A DNA stretch of 22,640 nucleotides from an uncultured Gammaproteobacteria bacterium (GCA_903926285.1 CAIYIP010000261.1:1-22640); one strand, 5' to 3'. Numbered from the stretch's first letter, positions 1 to 8,550 are shown. Numbers and translations: made by a program. The notes: generated by a model not told the origin, from the letters alone.

Positions 1-87
1 CGGTTGTTCGGAAGACTGGACAGAGGCTCAAGGAAATCTTTGCGCTACTGATCCACGCCAGTTCATGAAACCAGTATGAAGAATAAA
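1..87. other. left-edge intergenic stretch, no gene recognised
   Basis: No reading frame here can be assigned to a family. On the plus strand all three frames end in stops within the first 80 bases, so the 3' end of a plus-strand gene converging on gltD is possible but unproven. On the minus strand only a short ATG frame that soon stops, and a TTG-initiated frame open to the edge, are present. Neither resembles the start of HemE, which follows gltD in Pseudomonas. Confidence 0.4.
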
Positions 88-117
88 CTGCAAGTGTGGA
101 AAAAATCAGACTTGCAG
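78..117 (-). terminator. probable intrinsic terminator of gltBD, overlapping the gltD stop codon
   Basis: A perfect 8-bp inverted repeat, CTGCAAGT (88-95) and ACTTGCAG (110-117), encloses a 14-base loop. Read on the minus strand the hairpin is followed by TTTATTCTT, which is mostly T. The upstream arm lies in the last codons of gltD and the stop codon (106-108) lies in the loop, so translation to the end would compete with folding. It is the only hairpin with a T-rich tail seen after gltD. Confidence 0.5.
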
Positions 118-1536
118 ATAATCCAGAATACCTTCGCCCGCTTGGCGGCCTTCATATATTGCCGTCACTACCAGGTCCGCACCCCTGACCATATCGCCAC
201 CTGCGAAGATCTTGGGGTTGGAAGTCTGAAAGCGATGAGCAGCATTTTCAGGAGCCAGTACGCGATCACGCGCATCCAGTTTGATATTGAAGTTCGCAAA
301 CCAGGGCGCAGGGCTCGGCTGAAAGCCGAATGCTACAAGTACCGCATCTGCAGGCATGATGTGTTCGCTGCCTGGCACATGCTCTGCAACACGACGGCCT
401 TTGGCATCCGGCTCGCCCATGCGTGTTTCAACAAATTTCACACCAATCACTTTGCCTTCTTTGCCAACAATTTCGACTGGCTGTTGGTTGAACACAAATT
501 TCACGCCTTCCTGGCGCGCATTTTCGACTTCGCGTTTCGAACCCGGCATATTGTCTTCATCACGACGATAAACGCAGGTGACAGACGCAGCTTCCTGGCG
601 AATGGAAGTTCGATTGCAATCCATCGCGGTATCGCCGCCACCGAGCACGATGACACGTTTACCTTTCATGCTGATGAACTCAGCCATGCCTTCCTTGTAT
701 TTCATGTGGTGGTTGGTGTTGCCGATAAGGAAAGGCAGCGCCTCATTGACGCCAAGCAAATCTTCACCTGGGAAGCCGCCCTTCATCGCTTTGTAGGTAC
801 CCATGCCAAGGAAAACCGCATCGTATTCCGCAAGCAGATCTTCGAACATAACGTCTTTGCCAACTTCAGTATTAAGCCTGAACTCCATGCCCATGCTCGT
901 GAAAATCTCCCGACGCAGTGACAGTACCTGTTTTTCCAGCTTGAACATTGGGATGCCAAACGTAAGCAAGCCACCGATTTCGGGATAACGATCGAACACA
1001 ACGGGTTTCACGCCTGCACGCACAAGAATATCAGCACAGCCAAGACCAGCAGGGCCTGCACCTATCACAGCAACTTTTTTGCCTGTAGGAACAACTTGGG
1101 ACATGTCGGGACGCCAGCCCATCGCAAAGGCAGTATCCACAATATATTTTTCGACATTGCCGATGGTGACTGCGCCGAAGCCTTCGTTCAAGGTACAGGC
1201 ACCTTCGCACAAACGATCCTGCGGGCAAATACGGCCACACACTTCTGGCAAGGTATTGGTTTGATGACACAGTTCTGCTGCTTGCAGGATGTTGCCTTCC
1301 ACAACCAGCTTGAGCCAATTGGGAATATAGTTGTGCACGGGGCACTTCCACTCGCAATAAGGATTGCCACACTCAAGACAGCGATCAGACTGCGTCTCTG
1401 CTTCGGAGGCTTCGAAAGGATTGTAGATTTCGACAAACTCGGTTTGTCGAACCGGTAATTCCTTTTTGTCCGGATCGATACGTCCGGTTTTTACAAACCG
1501 GAAAGTATCCTTGGATTTGGCAATTATTTCGGACAT
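106..1536 (-). CDS. gltD: glutamate synthase (NADPH) small subunit GltD
   Basis: Beta subunit of NADPH-dependent glutamate synthase. It takes electrons from NADPH through FAD and 4Fe-4S clusters and passes them to GltB, which makes two glutamates from glutamine and 2-oxoglutarate in the cytoplasm. Visible features, numbered from the chosen start, are the N-terminal Fe-S cysteines C53, C56, C61 and C65 (CLECGNPYCEWKC), a second group C100, C104, C110 and C114, the FAD-binding GAGPAG at about 159-164, and the NADPH-binding GGGD at about 299-302. The frame is open upstream to an ATG at 1569 (487 aa). The ATG at 1536 gives 476 aa, close to the usual 472, and its MSEIIAKSKDTFRF start aligns with known GltD N-termini. 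Neither ATG has a strong ribosome site. The gene lies about 100 bases after gltB in one transcription unit. Confidence 0.96.
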   Translation of the reverse strand: MSEIIAKSKDTFRFVKTGRIDPDKKELPVRQTEFVEIYNPFEASEAETQSDRCLECGNPYCEWKCPVHNYIPNWLKLVVEGNILQAAELCHQTNTLPEVCGRICPQDRLCEGACTLNEGFGAVTIGNVEKYIVDTAFAMGWRPDMSQVVPTGKKVAVIGAGPAGLGCADILVRAGVKPVVFDRYPEIGGLLTFGIPMFKLEKQVLSLRREIFTSMGMEFRLNTEVGKDVMFEDLLAEYDAVFLGMGTYKAMKGGFPGEDLLGVNEALPFLIGNTNHHMKYKEGMAEFISMKGKRVIVLGGGDTAMDCNRTSIRQEAASVTCVYRRDEDNMPGSKREVENARQEGVKFVFNQQPVEIVGKEGKVIGVKFVETRMGEPDAKGRRVAEHVPGSEHIMPADAVLVAFGFQPSPAPWFANFNIKLDARDRVLAPENAAHRFQTSNPKIFAGGDMVRGADLVVTAIYEGRQAGEGILDYLQV

Positions 1537-1637
1537 TTCATTCAATCTCTGAATGGCGGTTATCACCATTAAAACTTACTGACTAACTTCCAAAAAATCT
1601 CGTAAATCAATGAGAGGACCAGTGCTTACCAGACCTT

Positions 1638-4600
1638 TTATTGAGCGTTCACCGATACATAACTGAGCAGCATCTGCAGGCTGGCAGCCTTGGGTTTTAC
1701 GAGCCAGAACATACGCAGGTAATCGAGATAGTTTTCGAGTATCTGCTTGCCCCAGGCGCTACCTGTTTCTTCAACAAACTCTTCAATCACACCGCGCAAA
1801 TGGTTGCGATATTCTTCCATACCTTCGTTGCGAATACGGTGGACTTCGACAAGCTCATGGTTGTATTTGTCGACGAAGTCCTTGTTGAGGTCGAGAACAT
1901 AAGCGAAGCCACCAGTCATACCTGCGCCAAAGTTATAACCCGTGGCGCCCAATACTGTAATCAGTCCGCCGGTCATATATTCGCAGCAATGATCTCCAGC
2001 GCCTTCGACTACCGCATGAGCGCCGGAATTGCGCACACCAAAACGCTCGCCAGCGGTGCCAGAAGCAAATAATTTACCTCCGGTTGCACCGTAAAGACAG
2101 GTGTTACCAATGATCGAGGTGTTTTGCGTAAGGAAGCTGCTTCCCGGTGGTGGCACCACAACAAGCTTGCCGCCTGCCATGCCTTTGCCTACGTAGTCAT
2201 TGGCTTCACCAACCAGGTGCATGTGCAGTCCGCCAGCATTCCACACACCCCAGCTTTGCCCGATGGAACCGGAGAGGCGGATGTTGATTGGAGCATCTTC
2301 CATCCCAAGGTTGCCGTGACGACGAGCAATCTCGCCAGACAAGCGCGCACCAATCGAGCGGTTAAAGTTTTTAACCTTGTAGTTAAAAATACCGCCACTC
2401 TTGAGTTCGATTGCTGGCAATACATCTTTCACCATTAGCTCAGCAAGTTCGCCCTTGTCTTGCGGCGGATTGGATGTCACCTGGCAATATTGATCCTTGT
2501 CCGCTGCAATATGGTCATTGTTCAGCAAGCGCGATAAATCCAGATTAGCCTGCTTTTCGGTCTCGCCAGGCAAGCAGACCATCAGATCTGTGCGTCCTAC
2601 CAAATCAACCAGCCTGCTAATACCCAGCTTAGCCAGCCACTGCCGCGTGTCTTGTGCGACGAAACGGAAGTAATTCATGACCATTTCAGCCTGACCGATG
2701 AAATGATCATCGCGCAGTTCCTTGTTCTGTGTGGCAACGCCGGTTGCACAGTTATTAAGGTGGCAAATGCGCAGGTATTTGCAACCCAACGCCACCATTG
2801 GAATAGTGCCAAAGCCAAAACTTTCCGCGCCCAGAATTGCTGCCTTGATAACATCAAGGCCGGTTTTCAAACCACCATCGGCCTGCAAGCGGATACGGCC
2901 GCGCAAGTCGTTGGCGCGCAGCGCCTGTTGCACTTCCGAAAGTCCCAACTCCCATGGCGTTCCGGCGTAGCGGATAGACGTTAGCGGGCTTGCACCCGTA
3001 CCGCCATCGTGGCCGGAGATCGTAATCAGATCTGCATAAGCTTTGGCGACGCCTGCAGCGATAGTTCCTACGCCCGGACCGGATACCAGCTTTACTGACA
3101 CCATGGCCTGCGGATTGACCTGCTTGAGATCGAAGATCAACTGCGCCAGATCTTCAATGGAATAAATATCGTGATGCGGCGGCGGCGAAATCAAGGTTAC
3201 ACCCGGGACTGAATAGCGCAGGCGCGCAATCAGTTCATTCACCTTACCACCAGGCAATTGGCCGCCTTCGCCAGGTTTTGCACCCTGTGCTATTTTGATC
3301 TGCAAGACTTCAGCATTTACCAGATAATGCGGCGTCACGCCAAAACGTCCGGACGCGATCTGTTTGATCTTGGAAACTTTGTCGGTGCCAAAACGCGCAG
3401 GATCTTCACCACCTTCGCCTGAATTGGAACGGCCGCCGAGGCGATTCATACCCTGCGCTAAGGCTTCATGGGCTTCGGGTGAAAGTGCGCCCAAGGACAT
3501 TCCAGCTGAATCAAAGCGTTTGAGAATTTTCTCGATCGGCTCTACTTCACTGAGCTCAATGGGTGCAACATCGTCTCGTAAGCCCAACAAATCGCGCAGG
3601 GCGGAAACTGGCCGGTTATCTACCAAGTGAGCGAAACGACGATAATCCTCATAATCGCCGCTACGCACGGCATCCTGAATAGTTGCGACCACATCAGGGT
3701 TGATCATGTGGTATTCGCCGCCGTGAATAAATTTCAACAAACCACCCTGGCTAATTTTTTTGCGTGGCAGCCAGGCGTCGCGAACCAACGCGTCCTGATC
3801 ATTTTGCAGGTGCGCGAATGTCGCACCATTGATGCGGCTTAAGGAATCCGGGAAACACAGATTAGTGACTTCCTTGGCAAGCCCGACGATTTCGAAAAGC
3901 TGGGCACCACGATAAGAACTGATCGTACTGATGCCCATCTTGGACAAAATTTTCAGCAGGCCTTTATTGATACCTTTGCGATAATTTTTATGCGCCTCCA
4001 GCGCGCCCATATGCAACATACCGGTAGCAATCATGCGATCAATCACGTCGTAGCTGAGATATGGATAGACAGCGGTGGCGCCATAGGCGACCAGGCAGGC
4101 AATCTGGTGCGGATCGCGCGCACTGGCAGTCTCTATCACCAAATTGGTATCGCAGCGCAAACCAATTAAGCTCAAATGCTTATGTATTGCCGCCGTCGCC
4201 AACAGTGCGTTGATGACCAGTTTGCCTTTGGCAGGCATACGCTCGGAAATAAACAGCAGCAGTTTGCCGTCACGGGCCTCAGCTTCGGCTTTGGCGACAA
4301 CACCAACAATTGCCTGTTTCAAGCCCAGTGCTGGATCGTACTCAAGACTGATATGAGCAGAATCATAACCAGGACGATTCATATGCTGCAGAATATAAAA
4401 CTTCTCGGCGGAAAGTAGCGGTGAATGCAGAATGATACGGTCTGCGTGCTCAGCCGTTTCTTCAAAGATGTTCAACTCCCGGCCCATACGGGTTTCGAGC
4501 GACATGACGATGCTTTCACGCAGCGAATCAATCGGCGGGTTGGTTACCTGCGCAAACTGCTGGCGGAAATAGTCGTACAGCGGGCGTACCTGGCGTGACA

Positions 4601-6086
4601 GGACAGCCATGGGAGTATCGTCGCCCATCGAACCGGTACCTTCAGCTCCACTTTCTGCGAGGGGGCGCATTACCTGATCCGTTTCTTCATACGTGACCTG
4701 GAACATTTTCATGTGCACTTCACACTCTTTCATGGTGAGAGGTTGCAAGGTCGGCATTTCTTCGGCCAGCGTAGACTCTACGAAACTGGCCTTGGCTTTG
4801 ATCCATTGTGCATATGGCTGACGCCCTTTCAGGTAATTGGCTACATCCTCGGAATGCAGGATTTTGCCTTCCTGTGTATCTATAACCAGCATCTGGCCAG
4901 GACCTACGCGGCCTTTCGCAACGACATCTTCAGGATTGTAGGCATTCACGCCAATTTCCGAAGCCGCGGTGATGCAACCATCTTTGGTAATCACCCAGCG
5001 TGACGGCCGCAAGCCATTTTTATCCAGCACGCAAACCGCATAACGGCCATCCGTCAGCACGACGCCGGCAGGACCATCCCATGCCTCCATGTGCAACGAG
5101 TTATAGGTATAGAAACTGCGCAGGTCAGAATCCATGTCTTCCATGTTCTGCCAGCTTGGCGGCATGATCAGCCGGATTGCCTGATACAAATCCATGCCGC
5201 TGGTGACGAGCAGCTCCAGCATATTGTCCATGGACGATGAATCGGAACCTGTGAAATTTACGACAGGCGCAATTTCTTCAATATTCGGAATTGCTTTGGA
5301 CCGGAATTTGTTGATACGCGCCACAGCCCAGTTGCGGTTACCCTGGATCGTATTGATTTCGCCATTGTGCGCAAGCATTCGGAAAGGCTGGGCCATTGGC
5401 CACTTGGGCAATGTATTGGTGGAGAAGCGCTGATGGAAAGTACACATCGCAACTTCAAGCGCAGGATTGTTAAGATCAAGATAAAACGCTGGCAGATCCG
5501 CCGGCATCATCAAACCTTTATATGACAACACATTGTGCGACATGCTCGACACATAGAAATCAGTATCGGCAGCAAGCAGATTCTCTGCCTTGCGCCTTGC
5601 CACGTAGAGTTTTACGGCGAGGTCTTTTTTGTCTAGCCCTGGCGCATCGATGAATATTTGCTCAATCGCTGGCATGTTTTCGCGCGCCATACGACCGCAC
5701 ACAGAAGGATCAACTGGCACTATGCGCCAACCGACTATTTTTAGACCTTGCGCCTGCAACTCCGCTTCGAGGACACTTCTTGCATGTGCTGCCTTGCCTT
5801 GATCCTGACTCAGGAAGATCATGCCAATGCCGTAATTTTCTGCCAGCGCACACTTGAACAGGTCTTTGGCAACAGCACGCAGGAACGAATCAGGTTTTTG
5901 CATTAACAGGCCACAACCATCGCCTGTTACACCATCAGCAGCGATACCGCCGCGGTGTGTCATGCAAGTCAGCGAGCTAATGGCGGAAAGCAACAGTGAG
6001 TGACTGGGCTTGCCCTGAATATGAGCTACCAGGCCAAAACCACAGTTATCCCTGAACTCATCTGGATGATACAGACCCGTCCTCAT
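1638..6086 (-). CDS. gltB: glutamate synthase (NADPH) large subunit GltB
   Basis: Alpha subunit of glutamate synthase, 1482 aa, close to the usual length of about 1480-1510. The class II amidotransferase domain begins at Cys15 (FRDNCGFGLVAH). Family knowledge says the preceding 14 residues are a propeptide removed to free this catalytic cysteine. Ammonia released from glutamine travels to the FMN domain (roughly 830-1190; GEGGEDPARFGTDKVSK is characteristic), where 2-oxoglutarate is aminated. The 3Fe-4S ligands are C1102, C1108 and C1113 in CKYLRICHLNNC. The C-terminal glycine-repeat (GXGXG) domain is seen as repeated G-x-x-G-x-G units from about 1240 to 1430. AGAGAAGG stands 3 bases before the ATG, a slightly tight but usable ribosome site. 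The gene is first of a gltB-gltD unit with its own promoter. Confidence 0.98.
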   Translation of the reverse strand: MRTGLYHPDEFRDNCGFGLVAHIQGKPSHSLLLSAISSLTCMTHRGGIAADGVTGDGCGLLMQKPDSFLRAVAKDLFKCALAENYGIGMIFLSQDQGKAAHARSVLEAELQAQGLKIVGWRIVPVDPSVCGRMARENMPAIEQIFIDAPGLDKKDLAVKLYVARRKAENLLAADTDFYVSSMSHNVLSYKGLMMPADLPAFYLDLNNPALEVAMCTFHQRFSTNTLPKWPMAQPFRMLAHNGEINTIQGNRNWAVARINKFRSKAIPNIEEIAPVVNFTGSDSSSMDNMLELLVTSGMDLYQAIRLIMPPSWQNMEDMDSDLRSFYTYNSLHMEAWDGPAGVVLTDGRYAVCVLDKNGLRPSRWVITKDGCITAASEIGVNAYNPEDVVAKGRVGPGQMLVIDTQEGKILHSEDVANYLKGRQPYAQWIKAKASFVESTLAEEMPTLQPLTMKECEVHMKMFQVTYEETDQVMRPLAESGAEGTGSMGDDTPMAVLSRQVRPLYDYFRQQFAQVTNPPIDSLRESIVMSLETRMGRELNIFEETAEHADRIILHSPLLSAEKFYILQHMNRPGYDSAHISLEYDPALGLKQAIVGVVAKAEAEARDGKLLLFISERMPAKGKLVINALLATAAIHKHLSLIGLRCDTNLVIETASARDPHQIACLVAYGATAVYPYLSYDVIDRMIATGMLHMGALEAHKNYRKGINKGLLKILSKMGISTISSYRGAQLFEIVGLAKEVTNLCFPDSLSRINGATFAHLQNDQDALVRDAWLPRKKISQGGLLKFIHGGEYHMINPDVVATIQDAVRSGDYEDYRRFAHLVDNRPVSALRDLLGLRDDVAPIELSEVEPIEKILKRFDSAGMSLGALSPEAHEALAQGMNRLGGRSNSGEGGEDPARFGTDKVSKIKQIASGRFGVTPHYLVNAEVLQIKIAQGAKPGEGGQLPGGKVNELIARLRYSVPGVTLISPPPHHDIYSIEDLAQLIFDLKQVNPQAMVSVKLVSGPGVGTIAAGVAKAYADLITISGHDGGTGASPLTSIRYAGTPWELGLSEVQQALRANDLRGRIRLQADGGLKTGLDVIKAAILGAESFGFGTIPMVALGCKYLRICHLNNCATGVATQNKELRDDHFIGQAEMVMNYFRFVAQDTRQWLAKLGISRLVDLVGRTDLMVCLPGETEKQANLDLSRLLNNDHIAADKDQYCQVTSNPPQDKGELAELMVKDVLPAIELKSGGIFNYKVKNFNRSIGARLSGEIARRHGNLGMEDAPINIRLSGSIGQSWGVWNAGGLHMHLVGEANDYVGKGMAGGKLVVVPPPGSSFLTQNTSIIGNTCLYGATGGKLFASGTAGERFGVRNSGAHAVVEGAGDHCCEYMTGGLITVLGATGYNFGAGMTGGFAYVLDLNKDFVDKYNHELVEVHRIRNEGMEEYRNHLRGVIEEFVEETGSAWGKQILENYLDYLRMFWLVKPKAASLQMLLSYVSVNAQ

Positions 6087-6181
6087 ATACCTTCTCTAAT
6101 GTGTGTAAATAATGTGTACGTACAGCTTGGTGGAGATGCAATCAGGAACTCTATTACCTGATTTTCGCAAAGGGGCTGGGC

Positions 6182-6210
6182 ATTTTACACAACCATAAAA
6201 AATGAGGCAA
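6182..6210 (-). promoter_or_regulatory. sigma-70-type promoter of gltBD
   Basis: Read on the minus strand, TTGCCT (6205-6210) and TAAAAT (6182-6187) are separated by exactly 17 bases. They match the -35 consensus at 4 of 6 and the -10 consensus at 5 of 6. Transcription would start near 6175, leaving a leader of about 90 bases. The leader contains a 6-bp inverted repeat, ATCAGG (6141-6146) with CCTGAT (6157-6162), and a GTACGTAC palindrome near 6117-6124. Confidence 0.55.
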
Positions 6211-6220
6211 TGTAATTGCC
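6206..6220. promoter_or_regulatory. operator-like palindrome overlapping the gltB -35 box
   Basis: GGCAAT-GTA-ATTGCC is a perfect 6-bp inverted repeat with a 3-base centre. Five of the six bases of the predicted -35 element (6205-6210) lie inside it, a position suited to repression or to regulator-polymerase contact. The binding protein cannot be named from the sequence. Confidence 0.35.
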
Positions 6221-6290
6221 ATATTTCCTGATGGCCTGCTTTTAAGCCACGGACAAGATGATGACCTGAGCTTTATAAGCATTGTCGCAT

Positions 6291-6324
6291 AAAAAAAGGC
6301 CACATCGAGGATGCGGCCTTTTTT
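6291..6324. terminator. bidirectional intrinsic terminator
   Basis: GGCC (6298-6301) pairs with GGCC (6315-6318), and CATC (6303-6306) pairs with GATG (6310-6313) around a GAG loop, with one A/C mismatch between the two blocks. Seven A's precede and six T's follow, so it can end transcription in either direction. It lies 23 bases after the stop codon of the receptor relic and was probably that gene's own terminator. It now isolates gltB from upstream transcription. Confidence 0.8.
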
Positions 6325-6346
6325 GTTCTTGCCTCCAAGGAATCGA

Positions 6347-6720
6347 CTAGAAGGTTACGCGCAGTCCGACGCGGTCTGCATAGATATCAGCTTCTTTTAC
6401 CCAACGACCCTGCACTTCAGAACGAAACCCAGGGTTAACCAATCTGTAGCATCCCAATTGGCCTTCACCTTCCATGTGGTGATGCAATAATCAAAGGATT
6501 GACCTTGCGCTCGGCCAGTACCCGCGCCACCCGTGTTTGTGTATTCAGAACGACGTATGGCACCAACCACTCCAAAAGTATCAGTTACAGGAACGTCAAC
6601 CTCAGTAAAGTATTCAATCACTTCCACGTCACCAGCCAATGACTCACCATACTGAATCAGGTAATTGGTGCGGACGGGGCCCGGCTGCGAGGTGTCGGCT
6701 GTGTTGGCATATGGATATAG
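6347..6720 (-). pseudogene. remnant of a TonB-dependent outer-membrane receptor
   Basis: From about 6720 to 6430 the minus strand encodes an uninterrupted segment with hallmarks of a TonB-dependent receptor barrel: YFTEVDVPVTDTFGVVGAIR, SEYTNTGG and TTWKVKANWDATDWLTL, which match the E-x-x-VP, R-S-x-Y-x-x-GG and TWK-x-DWL-x-LR pattern of this family. The sequence departs from the family just after DWLTL, and the frame stops at 6397. In the next frame the sequence resumes as GFRSEVQGRWV and ends in GLRVTF before a TAG at 6347-6349; a C-terminal Phe is the usual outer-membrane barrel signal. So a middle barrel piece has been joined, out of frame, to the extreme C-terminus. The plug, the TonB box and roughly 300 residues of barrel are missing. 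An ATG at 6822 extends the open frame, but the added 35 residues look like non-family sequence. Confidence 0.75.
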
Positions 6721-6864
6721 CCTCTTGCCCCTCCTTAAAACATCCCAACAAATTGATTTATATAATTTTAATGGGAACACGCGAATATGAAACCACATCG
6801 AGCAAGCAAAGCATTGCCCCAACAGAGTAGGATTTTGTGCAGAGTGCGCCCCCGGATTGGAGCG
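6721..6864. other. AT-rich spacer upstream of the receptor relic
   Basis: No gene is recognised. On the minus strand there is an AT-rich run around 6755-6775 (ATTAAAATTATATAAAT) and a ribosome-site-like AAGGAGGGG near 6728-6736. The ATG that follows opens a short frame that is not the receptor frame. These may be leftovers of another gene start fused to the relic by deletion. Confidence 0.3.
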
Positions 6865-6898
6865 CTTTGGAACGGGAACTAAGCGTTAGTTTCCAAAG
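6865..6898. repeat. strong hairpin just downstream of aroB
   Basis: CTTTGGAA (6865-6872) pairs with TTCCAAAG (6891-6898), and ACTAA (6878-6882) pairs with TTAGT (6886-6890) around a GCG loop, with a CGGGA bulge on one side. This makes 13 perfect base pairs. It starts 11 bases after the aroB stop. No T-tract follows it on either strand, so it is not a typical intrinsic terminator. It may protect the 3' end of the pil-aro message or be a solitary palindromic element. Confidence 0.5.
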
Positions 6899-6908
6899 AA
6901 TCAGATTG

Positions 6909-7997
6909 TTATTGGGCCAAGTCTGACCCTGCTCGCAAGGAGGAACTCAATAAGTCCAAATCCACATTAGCCTCTATTCTGGCTCTTCCAATCGCCTCAA
7001 GAAGAATGAATTTAATTTTGCCCTGCTCAGCTTTTTTATCTTTACCCATGAGATTGAGAAAAGTTGGCACGTCAATATCATTGGGAGGAGCAACAGGTAA
7101 GCCCGCAGCAGTAATTAGTTTTTTTATTTTTCCCGCCTCTTCTTTTTTCAACATACCAAGGCGCCACGATAAGTCTGCAGCCATTACCATACCCGTTGCT
7201 ACCGCCTCACCATGCAACCAACTGCCGTATCCAGTAGCCGTTTCTATGGCATGACCGAAGGTATGACCTAAATTCAGAATCGCCCTGATTCCCTCTTCTC
7301 TTTCATCACTGGCAACTATTTTGGCTTTTTCTGCACAGCTGACCAGTATGGCGTGTTTGAGTGCGCCACCATCGCGCGAAAGTAATAACGCCAGGTTTTG
7401 TTCTATCCATGTGTAGAAATCGGCATTATTAATCAAACCGTATTTGATCACCTCAGCCAATCCCGCCTTTAATTCACGCTCGGCAAGAGTATCCAGTGTT
7501 GCGATATCCGCGAGGACACACTGAGGCTGATAGAAGGCGCCAACCATATTTTTGCCCAAGGGACGGTTTACGCCGGTTTTACCACCGACAGAGGAATCAA
7601 CCTGAGCAAGCAAGGTTGTAGGAATCTGGATGTAGTTCACTCCCCGCTGATAAGTCGCAGCGGCAAAACCAGTCATGTCACCGATTACGCCGCCGCCCAA
7701 GGCAATAAGAGTACTTGAGCGCGAAAAATTCTGTGCAAGCAAACTGTCATAAATCATCCCAACAGTTTCGAGAGTTTTGTATTTTTCGCCATCTGGCAAA
7801 ATTACAGCCTGAACCTGGAGATCGGAGAGGCTGGATTTCAGCCTGTCCAGATAGAGGGGCGCAATAGTCTCATTGGTTACTATGCACACTTGGCGACTTT
7901 TAAGGTGGGGTCGAATCAATTCGCGCTGTGTAAGGAGGCCATGCCCAATATAAATGGGATAACTTCTGTCGCCCAGATTGACCGTCAATGTTTCCAT
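6909..7997 (-). CDS. aroB: 3-dehydroquinate synthase AroB
   Basis: Second enzyme of the shikimate pathway. It converts DAHP to 3-dehydroquinate using NAD and a divalent metal in the cytoplasm. With the chosen ATG at 7997 it is 362 aa, the length of the E. coli enzyme, and starts METLTVNLGDRSYPIYIG as the family does. NAD-binding GGGVIGD is at 101-107 and the active-site VDSSVGGKTGVN block is at about 133-144. Metal ligands are E182 (AEVIKYG), H245 (LGHTFGHAIE) and H262 (WLHGEA). Longer starts at ATG 8009 and GTG 8021 overlap aroK. None of the three has a strong ribosome site, so translational coupling to aroK, which ends 4 bases before 7997, is likely. Confidence 0.97.
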   Translation of the reverse strand: METLTVNLGDRSYPIYIGHGLLTQRELIRPHLKSRQVCIVTNETIAPLYLDRLKSSLSDLQVQAVILPDGEKYKTLETVGMIYDSLLAQNFSRSSTLIALGGGVIGDMTGFAAATYQRGVNYIQIPTTLLAQVDSSVGGKTGVNRPLGKNMVGAFYQPQCVLADIATLDTLAERELKAGLAEVIKYGLINNADFYTWIEQNLALLLSRDGGALKHAILVSCAEKAKIVASDEREEGIRAILNLGHTFGHAIETATGYGSWLHGEAVATGMVMAADLSWRLGMLKKEEAGKIKKLITAAGLPVAPPNDIDVPTFLNLMGKDKKAEQGKIKFILLEAIGRARIEANVDLDLLSSSLRAGSDLAQ

Positions 7998-8001
7998 TTG
8001 G

Positions 8002-8550
8002 TCAGGCATTCGACGATCCACTGCTTGCGGAATTGTTGATCATTTGGATGATTTCAGTGCAAACCGCTTTAGGACTGCGGCGACTTGTCATTACGACATA
8101 GTCAGCAACTTCACGATAGAGCGGATCCCTTATCTCCATCAAAGCTGTTAATTTGCTACGTGGATCCGGCGTATTTTGCAGCAAGGGACGCTTCTGGTCA
8201 CGCCGAGTACGCTCTACTTGCTGGGTTATTGTCGCCATGAGGTAGACAACAGTACCTCCACGGCGAAGATGCTTGCGATTTTCTTCTGCCAGAATCGCAC
8301 CACCGCCCGTTGCCAACACGATGTTGTCCAGAGTAGTGAGCTCCTTAATGACATTTTTTTCCCTGACCCTGAAGCCTGCCTCTCCTTCAACATCAAAAAT
8401 CCAGGAGATATCTGCTCCAGCTCTTTCCTCAATCACCAGATCCGAATCAAGAAATTGTTTATTCAATTCCTCAGCCAGCAATCTTCCGATTGTGGTTTTT
8501 CCAGCGCCCATGGGGCCTATCAAATAAATATTATTCAGGGGTTTTTGCAT
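8002..8550 (-). CDS. aroK: shikimate kinase AroK
   Basis: Phosphorylates shikimate with ATP to give shikimate 3-phosphate in the cytoplasm. At 182 aa it is a normal-sized member of the nucleoside-monophosphate-kinase fold. The P-loop GPMGAGKTT is at 12-20, with K18 and T19 contacting phosphate. D35 and D37 (LDSDLVIEE) and R61 are expected for magnesium and shikimate binding. TGGGAIL follows near 84, and the lid arginines lie in RTRRDQKRPLL. It lies 85 bases after pilQ and is immediately followed by aroB, the standard pilMNOPQ-aroKB order. The stretch before its ATG lacks a clear Shine-Dalgarno sequence. Confidence 0.97.
   Translation of the reverse strand: MQKPLNNIYLIGPMGAGKTTIGRLLAEELNKQFLDSDLVIEERAGADISWIFDVEGEAGFRVREKNVIKELTTLDNIVLATGGGAILAEENRKHLRRGGTVVYLMATITQQVERTRRDQKRPLLQNTPDPRSKLTALMEIRDPLYREVADYVVMTSRRSPKAVCTEIIQMINNSASSGSSNA

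Noticed and set aside
76..921. Long plus-strand open frame (281 codons) opposite gltD
   Set aside because: It is antisense to the highly conserved gltD, shows no family resemblance and has no ribosome site; its openness follows from the gltD codon pattern.
6397..6822. 141-residue minus-strand frame as an intact small gene
   Set aside because: Its core is an internal piece of a receptor barrel, it lacks a signal peptide, and the true C-terminus lies out of frame just beyond its stop.
6878..6890. Integron attC-like site in the post-aroB hairpin
   Set aside because: The bases near GTTAGTT do not fit the GTTRRRY and RYYYAAC core pair, and no integrase or cassette is nearby.
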